DNA of 64,000 nucleotides from NCBI GenBank assembly GCA_032821775.1, contig JAVLRN010000007.1, forward strand, positions 1,674,001 to 1,738,000, given 5' to 3'. Positions 23,545 through 35,601 of the stretch are shown here, piece after piece. Made by a program: the position numbers and the translations under genes. The notes beneath the pieces were generated by a model, which saw nothing but the letters and a program-made list of their open reading frames with translations, ran no database searches and had not been told where the DNA came from. This DNA is from Sanguinoderma infundibulare (Eukaryota; Basidiomycota; Agaricomycetes; Polyporales; Polyporaceae). Numbering within the stretch: position 1 is the stretch's first letter; each line of letters opens with the position of its first letter.

Positions 23545-24191
23545 ATGCCTAGCCAGCCGTACATCGTCCACCCCACCGATCTGCAGTATGTACCCACCAT
23601 CATGAGGGCACCCTCCCCCTCGAGCACCATCGGCACAGACTACGGTCCCGACGAGACCACGATCGTCGACTCGGAGCTCTCAGAACACGACTTTGTCCGG
23701 AAATGCGAGGACATGGTCGGCATCGATAGGCCCAGGCCGGACGAAGATGAGGCCAACAGGGACCCGCTTATTCTACCCCGACCACTGTCGCGCCACAAGC
23801 TCACGGCACTGGAAGAAAAACGTGTGTCCCTTCCACTGATGCGCCTTCCGCATATTCCTTGACGGCATCCGCAGAGATGTTTGAGCAGGTCATGAACAAC
23901 CTGCGCTCCGCGGTCAAGCAGCTCGAGGAAGATGAGCTCTTCGAGCAGACCGCCGTCAAGAGCGCCGATGTTGTGCTTGACGATCCCGCTCCGTCTTCAG
24001 ACGATGTGGACGCTATCATGCAAAGCCTCATGGGGCTCTCGGCGTCGCCAACCTCCAATGACGTTGCCTCTCATGCCGCCCCCTACACCAGCACACCCTT
24101 CACCTCAAGATCAGAGACGGTCACTCCACATTGGGGAGGCCCACGTCAATCAGTCCCGAATCCATTCGGTTGGCAGTCCGGGGCCCGATAG
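23545..24191 (+). CDS. Small acidic protein of unknown function, divergent from RNR1
   Basis: Exons: 23545-23821, 23875-24191 (197 aa). I do not recognise it. The N-terminal half is Pro/Ser-rich and acidic (DYGPDETTIVDSELSEHDF; DRPRPDEDEANRDPL). The middle contains a strong amphipathic, probably coiled-coil helix (EEKQMFEQVMNNLRSAVKQL, then EEDELFEQ). The C-terminus is low complexity. There is no signal peptide or membrane helix. The start is the first ATG in the frame; the phase-1 intron (GTGTGT to CGCAG) joins the two halves without a stop. It shares a ~320-bp MCB-rich promoter with RNR1, which suggests S-phase co-expression, but the function remains open. Confidence 0.75.
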
Positions 24192-24310
24192 TGTTGTTTG
24201 GACTGTGTTTTAGATCAAAGTATGTATACTATGATGTCATCGCCATAGTGCTGAATCAATGTATCCTATCCCGAACCTGCGAAGGTTACATCCCTCTCTG
24301 CGTATCAGCT

Positions 24311-25999
24311 TCAAGTAGCTTCACGGACACAGCGCTGCAATGGGTCCCATTGAGCGGCGAGAACGAAGAACGGGGACTCAAACGCACCATTTAATTGTTC
24401 CATGGACTTACCGTTAGCCTCGCGGAGAAAGTGTTGTATGTTCTCCCCGACCCACGACGGAATCTTCATCAAACGCCTTTCATCCTTCCCCTCCACCACA
24501 CGCCACCACATAGCACATGTACTTGTCTCCGGGGACTCGACGCCGTCATCCATAGGTATGCAAGCAACGAAGCGGATCGATCGAATATGCCTCACAAGCT
24601 CCCGGACGATCTCGTGCGCCGCCTCCCTCATGGCTTTGGGCGTCACGTTCCCCTCTTTGATTCCTGGAACTTCTAGCTGAGCGAGCGATTCCGTCTTCTG
24701 ACATACGGGGATGTGCACGCTCGCGTACACCAAAGGCAAAGAACGCAAGACGGAAAGATCACCAGCGTCCTTCCCCGGCCCGCTCGACAAAAACCCGTGC
24801 TGCAAACCCAAACCCATTCCGTCAGCCACCTCTTATTCTAAGCTGGGACTACACTATATGCGCACCAAAATGTCGACGCAAGCCGCATAATCCACGGGCT
24901 TGAGCTCGAGCCACCTCAGCCGCGTCACTCCCCTCGTGACAAACCACGCTGCGCCCTTCATCAACCCGCTCACCTCCAACGTGAGCCCCACAGGGTTGAT
25001 ACTCGCGATGGCCTCCGCGCAGTTCTTCACGTATGCCTCCGGCGCCGATCCCTGGCTGAGCGTATGCGGCCGCACAACCAACTCCAGCCGCGCCCTGGGC
25101 CCGAGACGCGTCGCGAGCAAGCGTGTCCCGTCCGGCTCCGGATGGTACACAACGTGGCGGAGCGTGTCCCCCCAGAGCGCGGTGCCGTCGTCCCCATCCG
25201 GTTCGATCTCCACGGCGATGTACTGCAGCTCGGTGATGTTGGGGAAAGACCTCGCCAGCACCGACGGGGTGAAATAGCCCAGCCTGCAATCCTCCAGGCG
25301 CAACATCCGCAACGACGGTACGCAAGGGACGTCCTCCGACTCTCGGTCCGACTCGGGCGGGCAGGCGAACGCGTGCGCCATGGCCAGCGTCAGGCTCTCG
25401 AGGTTCGGAAAGCGCGCCAGCCCCGCGACGAAATCGCGCACGCGCGCGTCCTTCGTGCTCACCCGCACCAGCCGCAGCACGCGCAGGTCGCAAGCGCGGA
25501 ACAAGGCCGGCGTGCCCAACGAGGATGCGAACACGGGAGAGAGGGTGAGCTCGCGCAGGTGGCGCAGCCCCGCGAACGCGTCGGCCAGGCGCGGCTCGAA
25601 GCGCAGGAGCGCGTGGACGTCTTCGAGGTCGAGGCGGCGGAGGTTCTGCGCGCGTTCGAGGATGCCCAGCGCCAGGCGGGCCGTCGTCCCGACGACCTGT
25701 TGCGTCCTCCAAAAGTTCGACATCGCCTGCGCTTCGAATCCGATGGTGAGGTCGTGCAGCAGCAGGGGGCGCATGGAAGGAGGACTGCCGTCGCTAGCGT
25801 TTAGGTAGAGGTAGCGATGCAGAGACGACAATCGTCGCAGGCTCGAGCAGGTCGCGGAGTGGCATATCCGCGGCGTCGCGAGCGCATGGAAGTACCGCGA
25901 GGCCAGCGCAAAGTTGATGAGGTCCGTACCGAAGAGGCGATCCACGATGTGGTAGAGGACGTCGAAGGTCAGGGGAACATAAGCCGAATTTGACCCCAT
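24311..25999 (-). CDS. F-box-like protein with LRR-like repeats (F-box protein 2)
   Basis: Exons (minus): 25999-24866, 24799-24311 (540 aa). The N-terminus resembles a short F-box (YVPLTFDVLYHIVDRLFGTD, then LINFALASRYFHALATPRI). Leucine-rich segments follow that are typical of basidiomycete F-box/LRR proteins (LRRLDLEDVHALLRF; LRHLRELTLSP; FPNLESLTLAMAHA; LRMLRLEDCRLGYF). The C-terminal exon has a mixed alpha/beta domain (LVYASVHIPVC; MREAAHEIVRELVRHIRSIRFVACIP in pieces; MWWRVVEGKDERRL). The intron (GTGCGC to TTTGCAG) is in phase 0 and removes a stop at the end of the first exon. A GTAAGT at about 24409 could start a further intron and change the last ~30 residues. The ATG chosen is the first in frame; there is no better upstream start. 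Confidence 0.7.
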
Positions 26000-26570
26000 G
26001 TTTTTCGTGAAGGCCTCTGGCAGGTGAGGCAAGCCGATGGAGTCCTGGCAAGAAAGAGGGGCTCTAAGCAGATACCATGGTCGAGAGGCAGACACGAATA
26101 TACTCGTAATATATAGGCGTCCCCTCCAGGTGTCAATACGAGCTCCGAGGAACGGACGCCGCTAGCAGGTACTACGTTCTTCCTGTCGAGCAGACAGCAA
26201 GCGGCGACTGTGTGGCTACCGTCGTGATGAGTTGCTGGAAGAGCGTGCGCACGTCCTCACTCGTCAGGACTATCTCGGCAGCCACTGCATGTGACCATGG
26301 GGGTGAGTGTGCTCGGACGCTTTCGATACAACGACCGATGCCAAACGCAGAAGGGCAGCCCGAGGTGTCCGTACATGGGCCAATTAATTGGGAACATCAT
26401 GACAGACCTGACGCTACACACATCAGTCGACTAGATCACACGCGGTGGTTGCGCGGCGGCTCGCTTGTCTGCATCGGCAAATATTCTGTACAACGTGCGC
26501 AGCCTACTATTCGTACAAACGCTCTCCGTCCTTCGCGCTTCGTCGGTCAGTGGTCGCAAGGCTCTCAAGC
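26000..26570. other. F-box 2 promoter and Egt1 3' region
   Basis: A 571-bp gap between two minus-strand genes. An AT-rich patch near 26096-26115 (TACTCGTAATATATAGGC) may hold the F-box 2 TATA element on the minus strand. No gene is supported. Confidence 0.4.
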
Positions 26571-29500
26571 TCAAGCGTCGTAGGCGATACGCGCCCCCAC
26601 CCAAGCGTACGGGTAGTTGTGCTGGTAGTAGTTGCGCACCGTCCGACGCTCGGTCAGCCGCGGGATCGTCGCGTACGATCCCCCGATCACGACCTGGTGG
26701 TGGGTATCGAAGAAGTCGGTGGAGTACCTGAAGCCCCCATCCTCGTCAACAACGACGGACGCGCAGCGAGGACGGTCGGCACATACCCAGGGTATAACTT
26801 GGACTGCACGAAGCCCTCGTGCTTGTCGAACACGGTCGACGTCCACTCCCAGACGCCGCCGTTGTGGCCCTTCCCGCCGTCGCGGGTACCACCCGTCGTC
26901 GCCGGGACGGCGTGCCAGTGTCTGAACCCGACGTTGGCCCCGCCCTCGTATCCGCACTCGAACTTGTCCAGGAACAGGCGGAGCTCCGGCTCCGTCGGAA
27001 TGCGGCCCCCCTTGACGTTGGCGTACACCGACAGGTTGTCGAATGACGTCTTGATCGGCCAGTGCTGGGCGATCTTCATTGGAACGGGGCCGTACATGGT
27101 CCGTACCTGGATGCCGTCAGTCGGAGATTAGGTTCAGCACGTGTCGTCCTGACGGAAAGTTCCACGTACGAAGACTTCGCCGTTGACCTCGACCCAGCTC
27201 TTCGGGAACTGGACCTTTCCCTTGCCGTTGCCCATGTAGAACTCGTAGAATTGCCCGTTCGTGACGGGACGCCATTCGATCTTGAACTTCTCCACTTTAA
27301 CGTCGCGCTTCGGGTGCTCGTTGTCCCATCCGAACGAATGCCCGAGAACGTCGGTCGAGCCGTCCTGATTCTCGTCGTCGTCATGTCCAAGTGTAATCTC
27401 AGCAGGTCCAAGGGTGACCGTCTCCGTAGCAGGCAGAGGCTGCTTGTCCCATGATTCCGCGAGAACCTCCCAAGGAGGCGGAATGAAGCCGCTCGGAGCG
27501 ATGGTTCCAGTGCCCGCACGCTGCAGAAGCATGTACAACAATGTCTGCAGTGGTGCAGGACGTCACGACATGTTTCGCACGGCACACCAGTACGAGGACT
27601 TACTTCAGCGTGGAACGCCTCATGCTCGAGCGTCATCTGAAGGACCCTCGCGACCTTACGAGTAAGCTTGACCTTCCCGGCGTCCATATCGCGATAGAGT
27701 TTCACGACGCGCTCGCGGACCCTAGACTGGAACTGCAAGATACTTGACAGCGAAGGCCAATCTTCATCCTTTTGGGGCACCTCAGAGTGCGGCTGCACGG
27801 TAGGCGAGAGTGAGCGGAGCGTTTAGATCCCCAACTTCAACACGCTTACATGGCACACGGTGGGATCATCGACGATTGGGTCGATACCGCGCTCGAAGAT
27901 GTACTACGACGCCGAAAATGAGCGCACACATCGAGAAAATGGGATAATGTAACGTACCTTGAACTCTATAGGCTCGGTATCGGGCTCCTGCAACAACTTT
28001 GAGAGGTGGATGGACAAGAACGCAGGGATGTGTCCGCAATAGAACAGGCAAATGTGCCGGAGGTCGATGGGCTTCTGGAAGAGCATGGACGGAGGGATCA
28101 TCTGACGAGTGACGAAGTCCCATGCCGCCCACATGTCGCGCCACTCCTCCACGGTGGGAAGCGAGAACGGCGAGCGCGTCACCGTCTTGACATCCGATGA
28201 CGGCAGCGTCTTGAGCAAGGGGAAGGTGAACTTCGGGCGCTCGAGGAGCCAGAGGGAGTACTGCGACGAGCTGTCGGTCCATCTGTGGACCGGACGGAGG
28301 TTCGCTTCGGTGAACAACGTGTACGCATCTCTCTCGGAAAACTGTTCGCACAGTAAGTGATAGATCCAACGAGACAACAGGTGCGACAACACGCTTTACC
28401 TTGTGTGAAAACTCGACGTGGAGGAGCTCATCCTTGACGAAGGGAAAATGGGTCTGCGTCTCCGGATCCACAATCGTTTGGTTGCAGGTCGACCTGTAGT
28501 ACGCCTCGTGGCGGCCTACAGACACCTATCAGCGTCTGTGCAAGGTTCAACGGGCGCGATCGCAGGTCTCTTACGCAGTTCCTCGTTGTATTTGCCGACG
28601 TACTCCCACTTGTCCTGGTCGAACAGACCCTCGTCGCCCAGCGCGCGCCCCGCACATGCCAGACCGTTCATGATGAACTTCCTCGTGATGCCCTTGGTGT
28701 CGTTGTACGCCGCCTCGATCTGCTGCGCGTTGTTCCCGTGGTCCATGCCGAGCAAGAGCGTATCGCCAGAGCCCGGCCGGAGGGGCAGGGACTTGAGGAA
28801 TGCGGCATCTTCGCCGCGCGCGAAGTTGCCGAGCGAAGAGCCGAGGAACAGGATATGGAGAGGCTGCTGCGAGTCGGGCGTCGAGGGAGAGGTCGCCTCC
28901 GTGTCCTCGGTGTGGCTATGAGAAGAGGTGACGGAGCTCGGAGAGGAATCTCTAACGGCACGTTCGACTGGGTACTTGGAAGCGAACGAGGTTTCGATCC
29001 TTCCGAGCCTTGTTCCGTCTTCGAGTCCACCCTCTTCAATGAATTTGAGACCATCGTCGTACGTGCCGCACAGGCCAGCAGTAGCGACCTTGCCCTTGAT
29101 CTGGGCACCGATTTCAGACGCGTCGAGTTCCATAAGGGTACGTTCGAGTTCGCGTTTCTCGAGGTCGAGGGCGTGGTAGCTGATAGGAGGGACTGGGGAG
29201 GAGTTAGGGACATGGCGAGCGAGCGCACCCAAGATAAGGGATGTCTTCCTGAGTGCACTGCCAAAAGAGGGGGATCAGATGGCTACAATCGGTGACGGAG
29301 GCGACGGGTAATGTTATGGCATTATTCGTCCCTATGACCGCACACGGTACGTCCATATTCTAGCCTATTACGGCGGGGTCGGCGAAGAGAGATTAGGATC
29401 AATGCAAATATCATCCCCACGCAGAAGTCAATCACACCAAGCGAGCGTTTAACGGCGCTCGCGGGCACACGGAACAAGATCCGAGCATGAACGATGCAGA

Positions 29501-29860
29501 TGTTGTTTAACCAAAACGTGAAGGAGAGACTCACCCAGCGCCCAACTCGACCACAACTTCGTCTACGAGACCGCCACTGGTGACGCCGGAATGCATGACC
29601 TGCACGATCTCGTCGGCTTTAGTTTTGAGGATCTCCTCTTCGGCAGAGAACAGGTAATATTCGGGGGCATCGGTCGTGATCTCGTCGTAGATGCGAAGGC
29701 CTCGTTCGTCGTAGAGAAGGAGGGTGGGTAAAGTCTTGTGCCCATTGGGCTGGGTGAGACCGGAGACGATCTGGCCGCGAATCGAAGAGCCGGTGGAAGG
29801 CGCGCTACGGGCGCGGATGTCCAGGATCTGGACGGCGTTGGCAGGGCCATTAGAAGTCAT
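26571..29860 (-). CDS. egt1: Ergothioneine biosynthesis enzyme Egt1 (methyltransferase fused to sulfoxide synthase)
   Basis: Exons (minus): 29860-29535, 29257-28575, 28515-28400, 28341-27958, 27903-27850, 27792-27604, 27544-27170, 27106-26787, 26727-26571 (867 aa, usual for fungal Egt1). The N-terminal half is the EgtD-like methyltransferase making hercynine (trimethyl-histidine) from histidine: LLYDERGLRIYDEIT, the SAM-binding ELGAGALRKTSLIL, and FLGSSLGNFARGE. The second half is EgtB-like: a DinB-type helical domain with HEAFHAE, then the FGE-sulfatase domain (GWDNEHP; KIEWRPVTNGQFYEF; GGVWEWTSTVFD; NYYQHNYPYAWVGARIAYD). It uses a non-haem iron to join hercynine and cysteine through O2. All nine exons keep phase. 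Egt2, the lyase for the last step, is not in the window. Confidence 0.96.
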
Positions 29861-32800
29861 GGGGAGGAGTGCGGATCGAATGGTGGTGAACAGAGAGATG
29901 GTGGGGGAGCGAGTGGATGCATATATACTGCTGGACTGAGCGGCAGTGTTTGGAACGGAAGAGGAGGAATCCAGAGGACCAATTAACTTACCCGCAGCGT
30001 CACTCTGCCGCTACCGTCAGCTTAGGTAAGCAATGCCTCCTTCTCTGCTTACCAGTTTTGCCCTGGTTTTGCCCGCAACGCCCGGACCTTCCTCCCATCC
30101 TACATAAGCCTCATCATCACTTGACCGAAGCCCGACCTCATCCCTGCAATAATAGGTCCCGGTACGGTCCCGGCCGTGTCGACAGGTCAGCGCCCAGCTG
30201 CCGGTTCGGGTTCATCCTGCGTGTGTGGAACGCTGGGAGCGTCCGTGAAGAACGTGAAGCGTTACGCTCGAGATCCCCTATGACGACAGGGGCACGGATG
30301 ATGCAAACGTGTGCATCAACATTGCCGCTCTCAGACGGCGTACGTTCTGTCGGCATGCAGCGCGCGGGTTTAACCCAGCGCCAAGGGACTAAGACCCCGC
30401 CTTGTGTAGAAAGACGAACGTGTGGGGGACCTTCGCGGGATGCGAAGGACGCCCGCCTGATGGAAGGACGATTACGACGTTCAATACTTCTCCGTATGTA
30501 ACGTAGGAGCCGACTTACATACCTCGCAGAGTATCGAAGCCTTCTCCTTTCACTCCTATAGTACGCGGGCAGTATTCCAGAACGGAGTAGACGTCCAGAG
30601 CTACGGTACTCACGGAGACCAGAGTATGATTCGCAATCGCCGCGTATGTCCCCTCCAATTCGGAATTGATGTATTGGGGCACAGCACTCACCATGATCAA
30701 CGTCGATTGCGTTTTCCGTGCTCACGACCCAGCACGCTTGGTCGCGTAAGCTCCATGGGGTAATCATAGGGGGAGAAATGGGTATATTGAAGCCTTTAGG
30801 CCGGCTTGCTAAGTAATGCAAAGGCATACTGCGTCGAACCTGGCAGCCTGACACAGGCTGGGTCTGATTGGCAGGAGAATCTCTGCGCTTCACGACAGCG
30901 TTGATATGTCATGGCAACATCTAAGTCCAGGAGGTGTCAACAAAAGTCAGGCTCGGAAAGATCAGGCACGCGCCTGTTCACCATCGACTCGCGACAGTGT
31001 AGCCATCCTCGCCACTATTTCCTCCTACCCTCCTCGTCCTGCTCGTGCTTCCGAAACAAGGGAAAGCGCCCCGTTCGTTGAACAAGTCGTGTCAGAAGAA
31101 TTGCGGTGATCAGTCTGCCAATGCGAAAGAGCAAGCAAGGGGTTAGAGAGCGGTCGATGAGAGCATGGAGGAGAGAGGGAGAAAAGAGGAAGGAGTCAGC
31201 GAAGCGAGGGCTTCCCGGTGAGTTGAAGAACTGAACGCGTGAAGCACGCATTATGGCGACATCTGGCGCAACCGTGTCCAAAGAAGTGGTGACGGTTTGG
31301 GGCTCACAGTGTCCCAATTGAACAGGTACCATGCCATAGAATGTCGTGCCTCGCCACCAGGCAGTTACAGCAATAAAACTGTAAACAGCGGGGCTGCAGA
31401 AGTTCCCGAGTGCTCAGGCAAAGTCGATTAGACGTCCTAGATAGAGTGTAGAGGAAGATGGGATGCCGTTGGGGGATACCATCGGTGGTATCTGTGTTGA
31501 ATTGACGGGTTTTGAGAAGAGGTTGGCTCTAGCAGGGCTGCAGGGTCTCTTCAATTGTCGAGGTTAAGCGGGTGTGGTTGAGCAGGTCAACAAGTTCGAT
31601 CACGTCGGCCCCTGTCGGTCCGAATAGTCCCAGAAAGCCACGTGTCGCAGACGGATTTAGCCGAGGGACATGGGCAGGCCGCAGGAGCCAGGCCTGCCAG
31701 GCCTGCAGAGTCCTACCGGTAGCCTACCTCGTTTATAACTTTGTTTTAAATTGGTGAGTATCTGCCAACGATTTCAAAGCCAAAATGCTGATTCATACAG
31801 AGGATGCCATGCGTGGTGCTTTCGAGACAGCATGTTTGGACGCATCCTCGGTTTAGAGCACATGAATCGATGATGATGAATAGTGGTTTGTGACGTATGC
31901 CCCATCTAGCTGCACTTTCGGACTGCATTACGGTGAAACTGCTTGCTTGGCCATGCTCCGTCGCCTTTCAGTGCTTCTTCCTATGAGCTATCGTTCGTTG
32001 CCAACCTGTGGCATAATGCTGATGACCGTTTCTGTCCCTACCGTCTAGCTCAGAATTTGAATATATTGCGTAGAAGTGGCACAGCTCTCGACTCCCCTGT
32101 GCGGCACCGAAAGATCAAATCCCTGCGCACGGTTCGGAACAAGGTCGGGCAGACCACAGGGACGGGCAGCTCCAGGTTAGAGCGTTATGTCCGTGTTGTT
32201 TTCTGGAACACTAACAATACAGTAGTTAGCACTCAAAGGAACCTCCGACAGATCCCATGTGGCATCCGCAGAGGTGACGGCGAGGATCCTTCACAAGATG
32301 AAATGGAGACGACGGAAGTGGATCCCCAGTTTCCAACGCTACACGTTCACGCAGCGCGGCGTGCGTGAGCTACTTATCTTACGACGACGGTGAGGTGGTA
32401 AGTGCCTATTACCGGTCCAGTGCCAGAATCCTAACCTGAGCTTACCGTAGGGTTAGCAACGCCTCGTGCGTAATACGGTGGGCGTGGAGGTGCGTTATTT
32501 ATAGCCGATACCTCGGCCCCCAGCAGAGCTGAAAAAGGCAGTTGTGCAGGCTGAAGAGCATATGGCGGCCCCATCTGCGGAATCCCTCGGTGCGAGGTGC
32601 CTGAGATAGCTTATCTGACCCTATTGCACCATCACTGCTGCTGTCTTGTGTGCCTGGCAATTGCAACCCGCAAACGGGTGACCTCAGGTGTTAGTATCCG
32701 ACTGCCTCATGCACCGCAAATCCCTAGCCTTCTCGCCACAATGCCGTCGGCAATACTGATCCTCCTGCTGCGCAAGAAGCCTCCTACTTCACAGCCCTAG

Positions 32801-33129
32801 GCACTTCAGCATCCCCGGTTCGTCTTCTAGGGCATCCTTTAAGGCTGCTTCCGCGGTCATGCTCGGGATATTCCCGCCTCCTACCTGCCATTCAGACGCA
32901 GACGAGACCTCGACAATGTTGTGATATCTGCCGGAAGTGATTCGACTTCTGTGATCTGGCGGCTTCCGTGTCCTCCGTTCGGCGTTCTCATGCGCGATAT
33001 CTCGGGCCTCCAAGGCGGTACTTGCTCTTTACGACATGTGCCTTCCTCTGTCCCACTTGGCCCGCGCACCATGCTCCTCACATATTCCAAATCCAGTCTT
33101 GCGATGACGACGCCCCAGCTCCCTCGCGT
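29861..33129. other. 3.3-kb interval without a convincing gene
   Basis: The longest frame (30138-30893, minus, 251 codons) is Arg/Ser-rich with no recognisable domain, no ATG-consistent exon structure and no family resemblance. Other frames are short. No terminal inverted repeats or long terminal repeats were found by eye. It may hold decayed transposon sequence or long untranslated or regulatory DNA. Confidence 0.5.
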
Positions 33130-33137
33130 TATATATA
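33130..33137 (+). promoter_or_regulatory. TATA box of the aspartic protease gene
   Basis: TATATATA lies 55 bp upstream of the ATG at 33192 in otherwise GC-rich sequence, a position usual for strongly regulated basidiomycete protease genes. Confidence 0.6.
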
Positions 33138-33191
33138 CCCTGATCCTGCGTCTCTGGCGATATCCCCTCAGAGTATCCCATCTAGCATAAC

Positions 33192-34709
33192 ATGGCCTCC
33201 ATCCCCTTCATCACTCGCGTCGCCGCTCGCCACGCCAAGGACATCCTCATCCGCGACCGTGCTCGCGCCCAGAAGTTTCTTCAGAGCATCAACCCCCACG
33301 GCCCCGCCGCGTTCCATGAGGCCCGTCTGAAGCGTCATGGTCACCACCATCACCACCACCACCACCCTGGTGGCGGCCATCCCACCGACCCTTCTCCTTC
33401 TGACCCCGGCTCCGGTGGCGATTCTCCCTCAGTCCCTGGTGGGGTAGACGTGACCGACGCCGGTGTCACGTACACCGCGTCTGTTGGGGTTGGCAACCCC
33501 GCCACTCAGTACACCCTTCTCATTGATACTGGGAGTTCGAACACCTGGGTGGGCGCTGACAAGGCCTACGTCAAGACCAACACCAGCAAGAGCACGGGCC
33601 AGAGCGTCGTAAGTCCGCGTATAGATACCACAGACATCGCGCGTTGACTCACAAATTCGTTCACAGCAAGTCAGCTATGGCTCTGGTCAGTTCTCAGGCA
33701 CCGAATGTACGTGCTACTTTGGACGAACGTGCGGCGGACCGGTGGAGAACCTTGTGCTAAAGCGGTTTTATAGACACCGACCAGGTGACGATTTCGGACG
33801 AGCTCGTCATCAACAACCAGAGCATCGGTGTTGCCAGCGATGCGGAAGGCTTCCAGGGTGTCGACGGGATCCTCGGCATCGGTCCCGTCGACCTCACTCA
33901 GGGCACCGTTTCCGACAATAACCCCGTCCCGACCGTGACGGACAACCTGTTCGCGCAGGGCACGATCGCCAACGACTCGATCAGCATCTTCTACCAGCCG
34001 ACGACCGAGAGTGGCGCGCTCAACGGCCAGCTCACTTTCGGCGGCATCGACTCGAGCAAGTACGTGTTCGCCTCGCACTCGCACTCGAGGATAGGACAGG
34101 GTGCTGACTCGTAATACGAAACCCCAGGATCTCGGGAGACGTCGGCTACGTCCCGATCACCTCCACCTCGCCCGCCTCCAACTACTGGGGCATCGACCAG
34201 GACGTGACCTACGGCAGCTCGACCACGCTCCTCTCCGGCTCCGCGGGCATCGTCGACACCGGCACCACCCTCCTCCTCCTCGCCACGGACGCCTTCCAGG
34301 CGTACCAGGACGCGACGGGCGCGACCCTCGACAACAGCACCGGGCTCCTCACGCTCTCCCAGGCGCAGTTCAGCAAGCTCCAGAGCCTCTTCTTCAACGT
34401 CGGCGGCACGACGTACGAGCTCACCGCGAACGCGCAGATCTGGCCCCGCGCGCTCAACTCGACCATCGGCGGCGAAGACGGCAAGATCTACCTCGTCACC
34501 GCCGACATGGGCAGCGACAGCGGCCAGGGTCTCGACTTCATCAGTGCGTCGTGCACATGCACAGGTTTAGCGATGTGCGTGGCGTTTGCTGACGGGGCGT
34601 GTGCGCAGATGGCTTCGCGTTCCTCCAGCGTTTCTACAGCGTTTACGACACGGGCAACAGCCAGCTTGGACTCGCCAGGACGGCGTTCACGTCGGCGGAG
34701 ACCAACTAG
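33192..34709 (+). CDS. Aspartic protease, family A1 (polyporopepsin-like)
   Basis: Exons: 33192-33608, 33668-33707, 33774-34059, 34128-34543, 34609-34709 (419 aa). Both catalytic motifs are present: DTGS at residue 112 (TLLIDTGSSNTWVG) and DTGT at about residue 291 (SGSAGIVDTGTTLLLL). The flap YGSGQFSGTEYTD and the closing FLQRFYSVYDTGNSQLGLA are typical of polyporopepsin-type enzymes. The propeptide region is odd: the N-terminus (MASIPFITRVAARHAKDILI) lacks a clear hydrophobic signal peptide. A run of eight histidines at residues 51-58 is followed by a Gly/Pro/Ser linker just before the mature domain. The in-frame ATG at 33192 is favoured because a TATA box lies 55 bp upstream. Either the protein enters the secretory pathway unusually, or a signal-encoding 5' exon was missed. 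Confidence 0.9.
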
Positions 34710-35601
34710 GTCACGATCAGCACGACAACGTATCCGGATTTGGATTCGGTTTATGACTTGATGGACAGATTCATGGAGACGGATTTCGAATGTACTTACA
34801 TGGCCTTCGGCGAGCATGGAAACCTGTCTGCGACGTGTTATCGGCCAGGAACATACTACTCTTTGACCACTTACTCTGTCATGACCGCAGTTTGTCAGTA
34901 CTGCCTTCGTCAGTATACACAGTGTACATTGTGTAATCAGCATGGCGTCTGGTTTCGACAGGATTTCACGTTAACGTTCAACACTTGACATGCGAGTCAA
35001 ACATCGGACCATACGACGTGACTTCCACGTACTAGCCTGAGCGGGATTCCAGGACGCTGAAGAATTACATCAGACGACGTATGACGACGTCGGTGATCTC
35101 GTAGTACCTCATCATCCTTACTCCAACGAAACGTGCAACCTACTACTAACTATGCCCAACCATTTCACGTGTACGCTCTCGTACAAATCGGCTGAAAAAA
35201 ATCGATTATCACCGCTAGAAGGAAAGCTAGATGTACTGTCCAAGGGCCACGCAGACAAGGCTAGTAGGATGGGATCATGATACCGATACAACGTTACCAG
35301 AGGGTGGACGTACAGGTACAGGCTTAGTAGGTAGGTGTTTGAATACAAGAAGGCATCTATTCCAGCAATCCCAAAGGATTGCATATGTATCAGCCGCGAA
35401 GCGACATGACACATTCGTTACGGGTCGTTATGCATCCCCAGGTCATGCCTACCCCGCAACGCAAGCGTAAAGCACGGGATAAAAACCCTAAAGGACGGCG
35501 AATCGTGAAAAGAGCGGCGCTCCGAGTCGCGCACGGAGAACACATGCACGGAGCTCGAAGAAGCCAACAAGACGGAAAGCAGAAAGGGGACACGCGGACC
35601 T
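34710..35601. other. Convergent 3' regions of the protease and BTB protein 2
   Basis: 892 bp with only short frames. AT-rich patches fit polyadenylation regions. No RNA gene or repeat was recognised. Confidence 0.4.

Noticed and set aside
25064..25804. 246-codon plus-strand frame antisense to F-box protein 2
   Set aside because: It mirrors the codon bias of the real minus-strand gene (Arg/Gln/Ala-rich) and has no domain.
30138..30893. 251-codon minus-strand frame
   Set aside because: It is Arg/Ser-rich, has no domain, no conserved motif and no plausible splice context. It is more likely a chance open frame in GC-rich DNA.
31100..33100. Possible LTR or TIR element in the gene-poor block
   Set aside because: No paired terminal repeats or target duplication could be found by eye.
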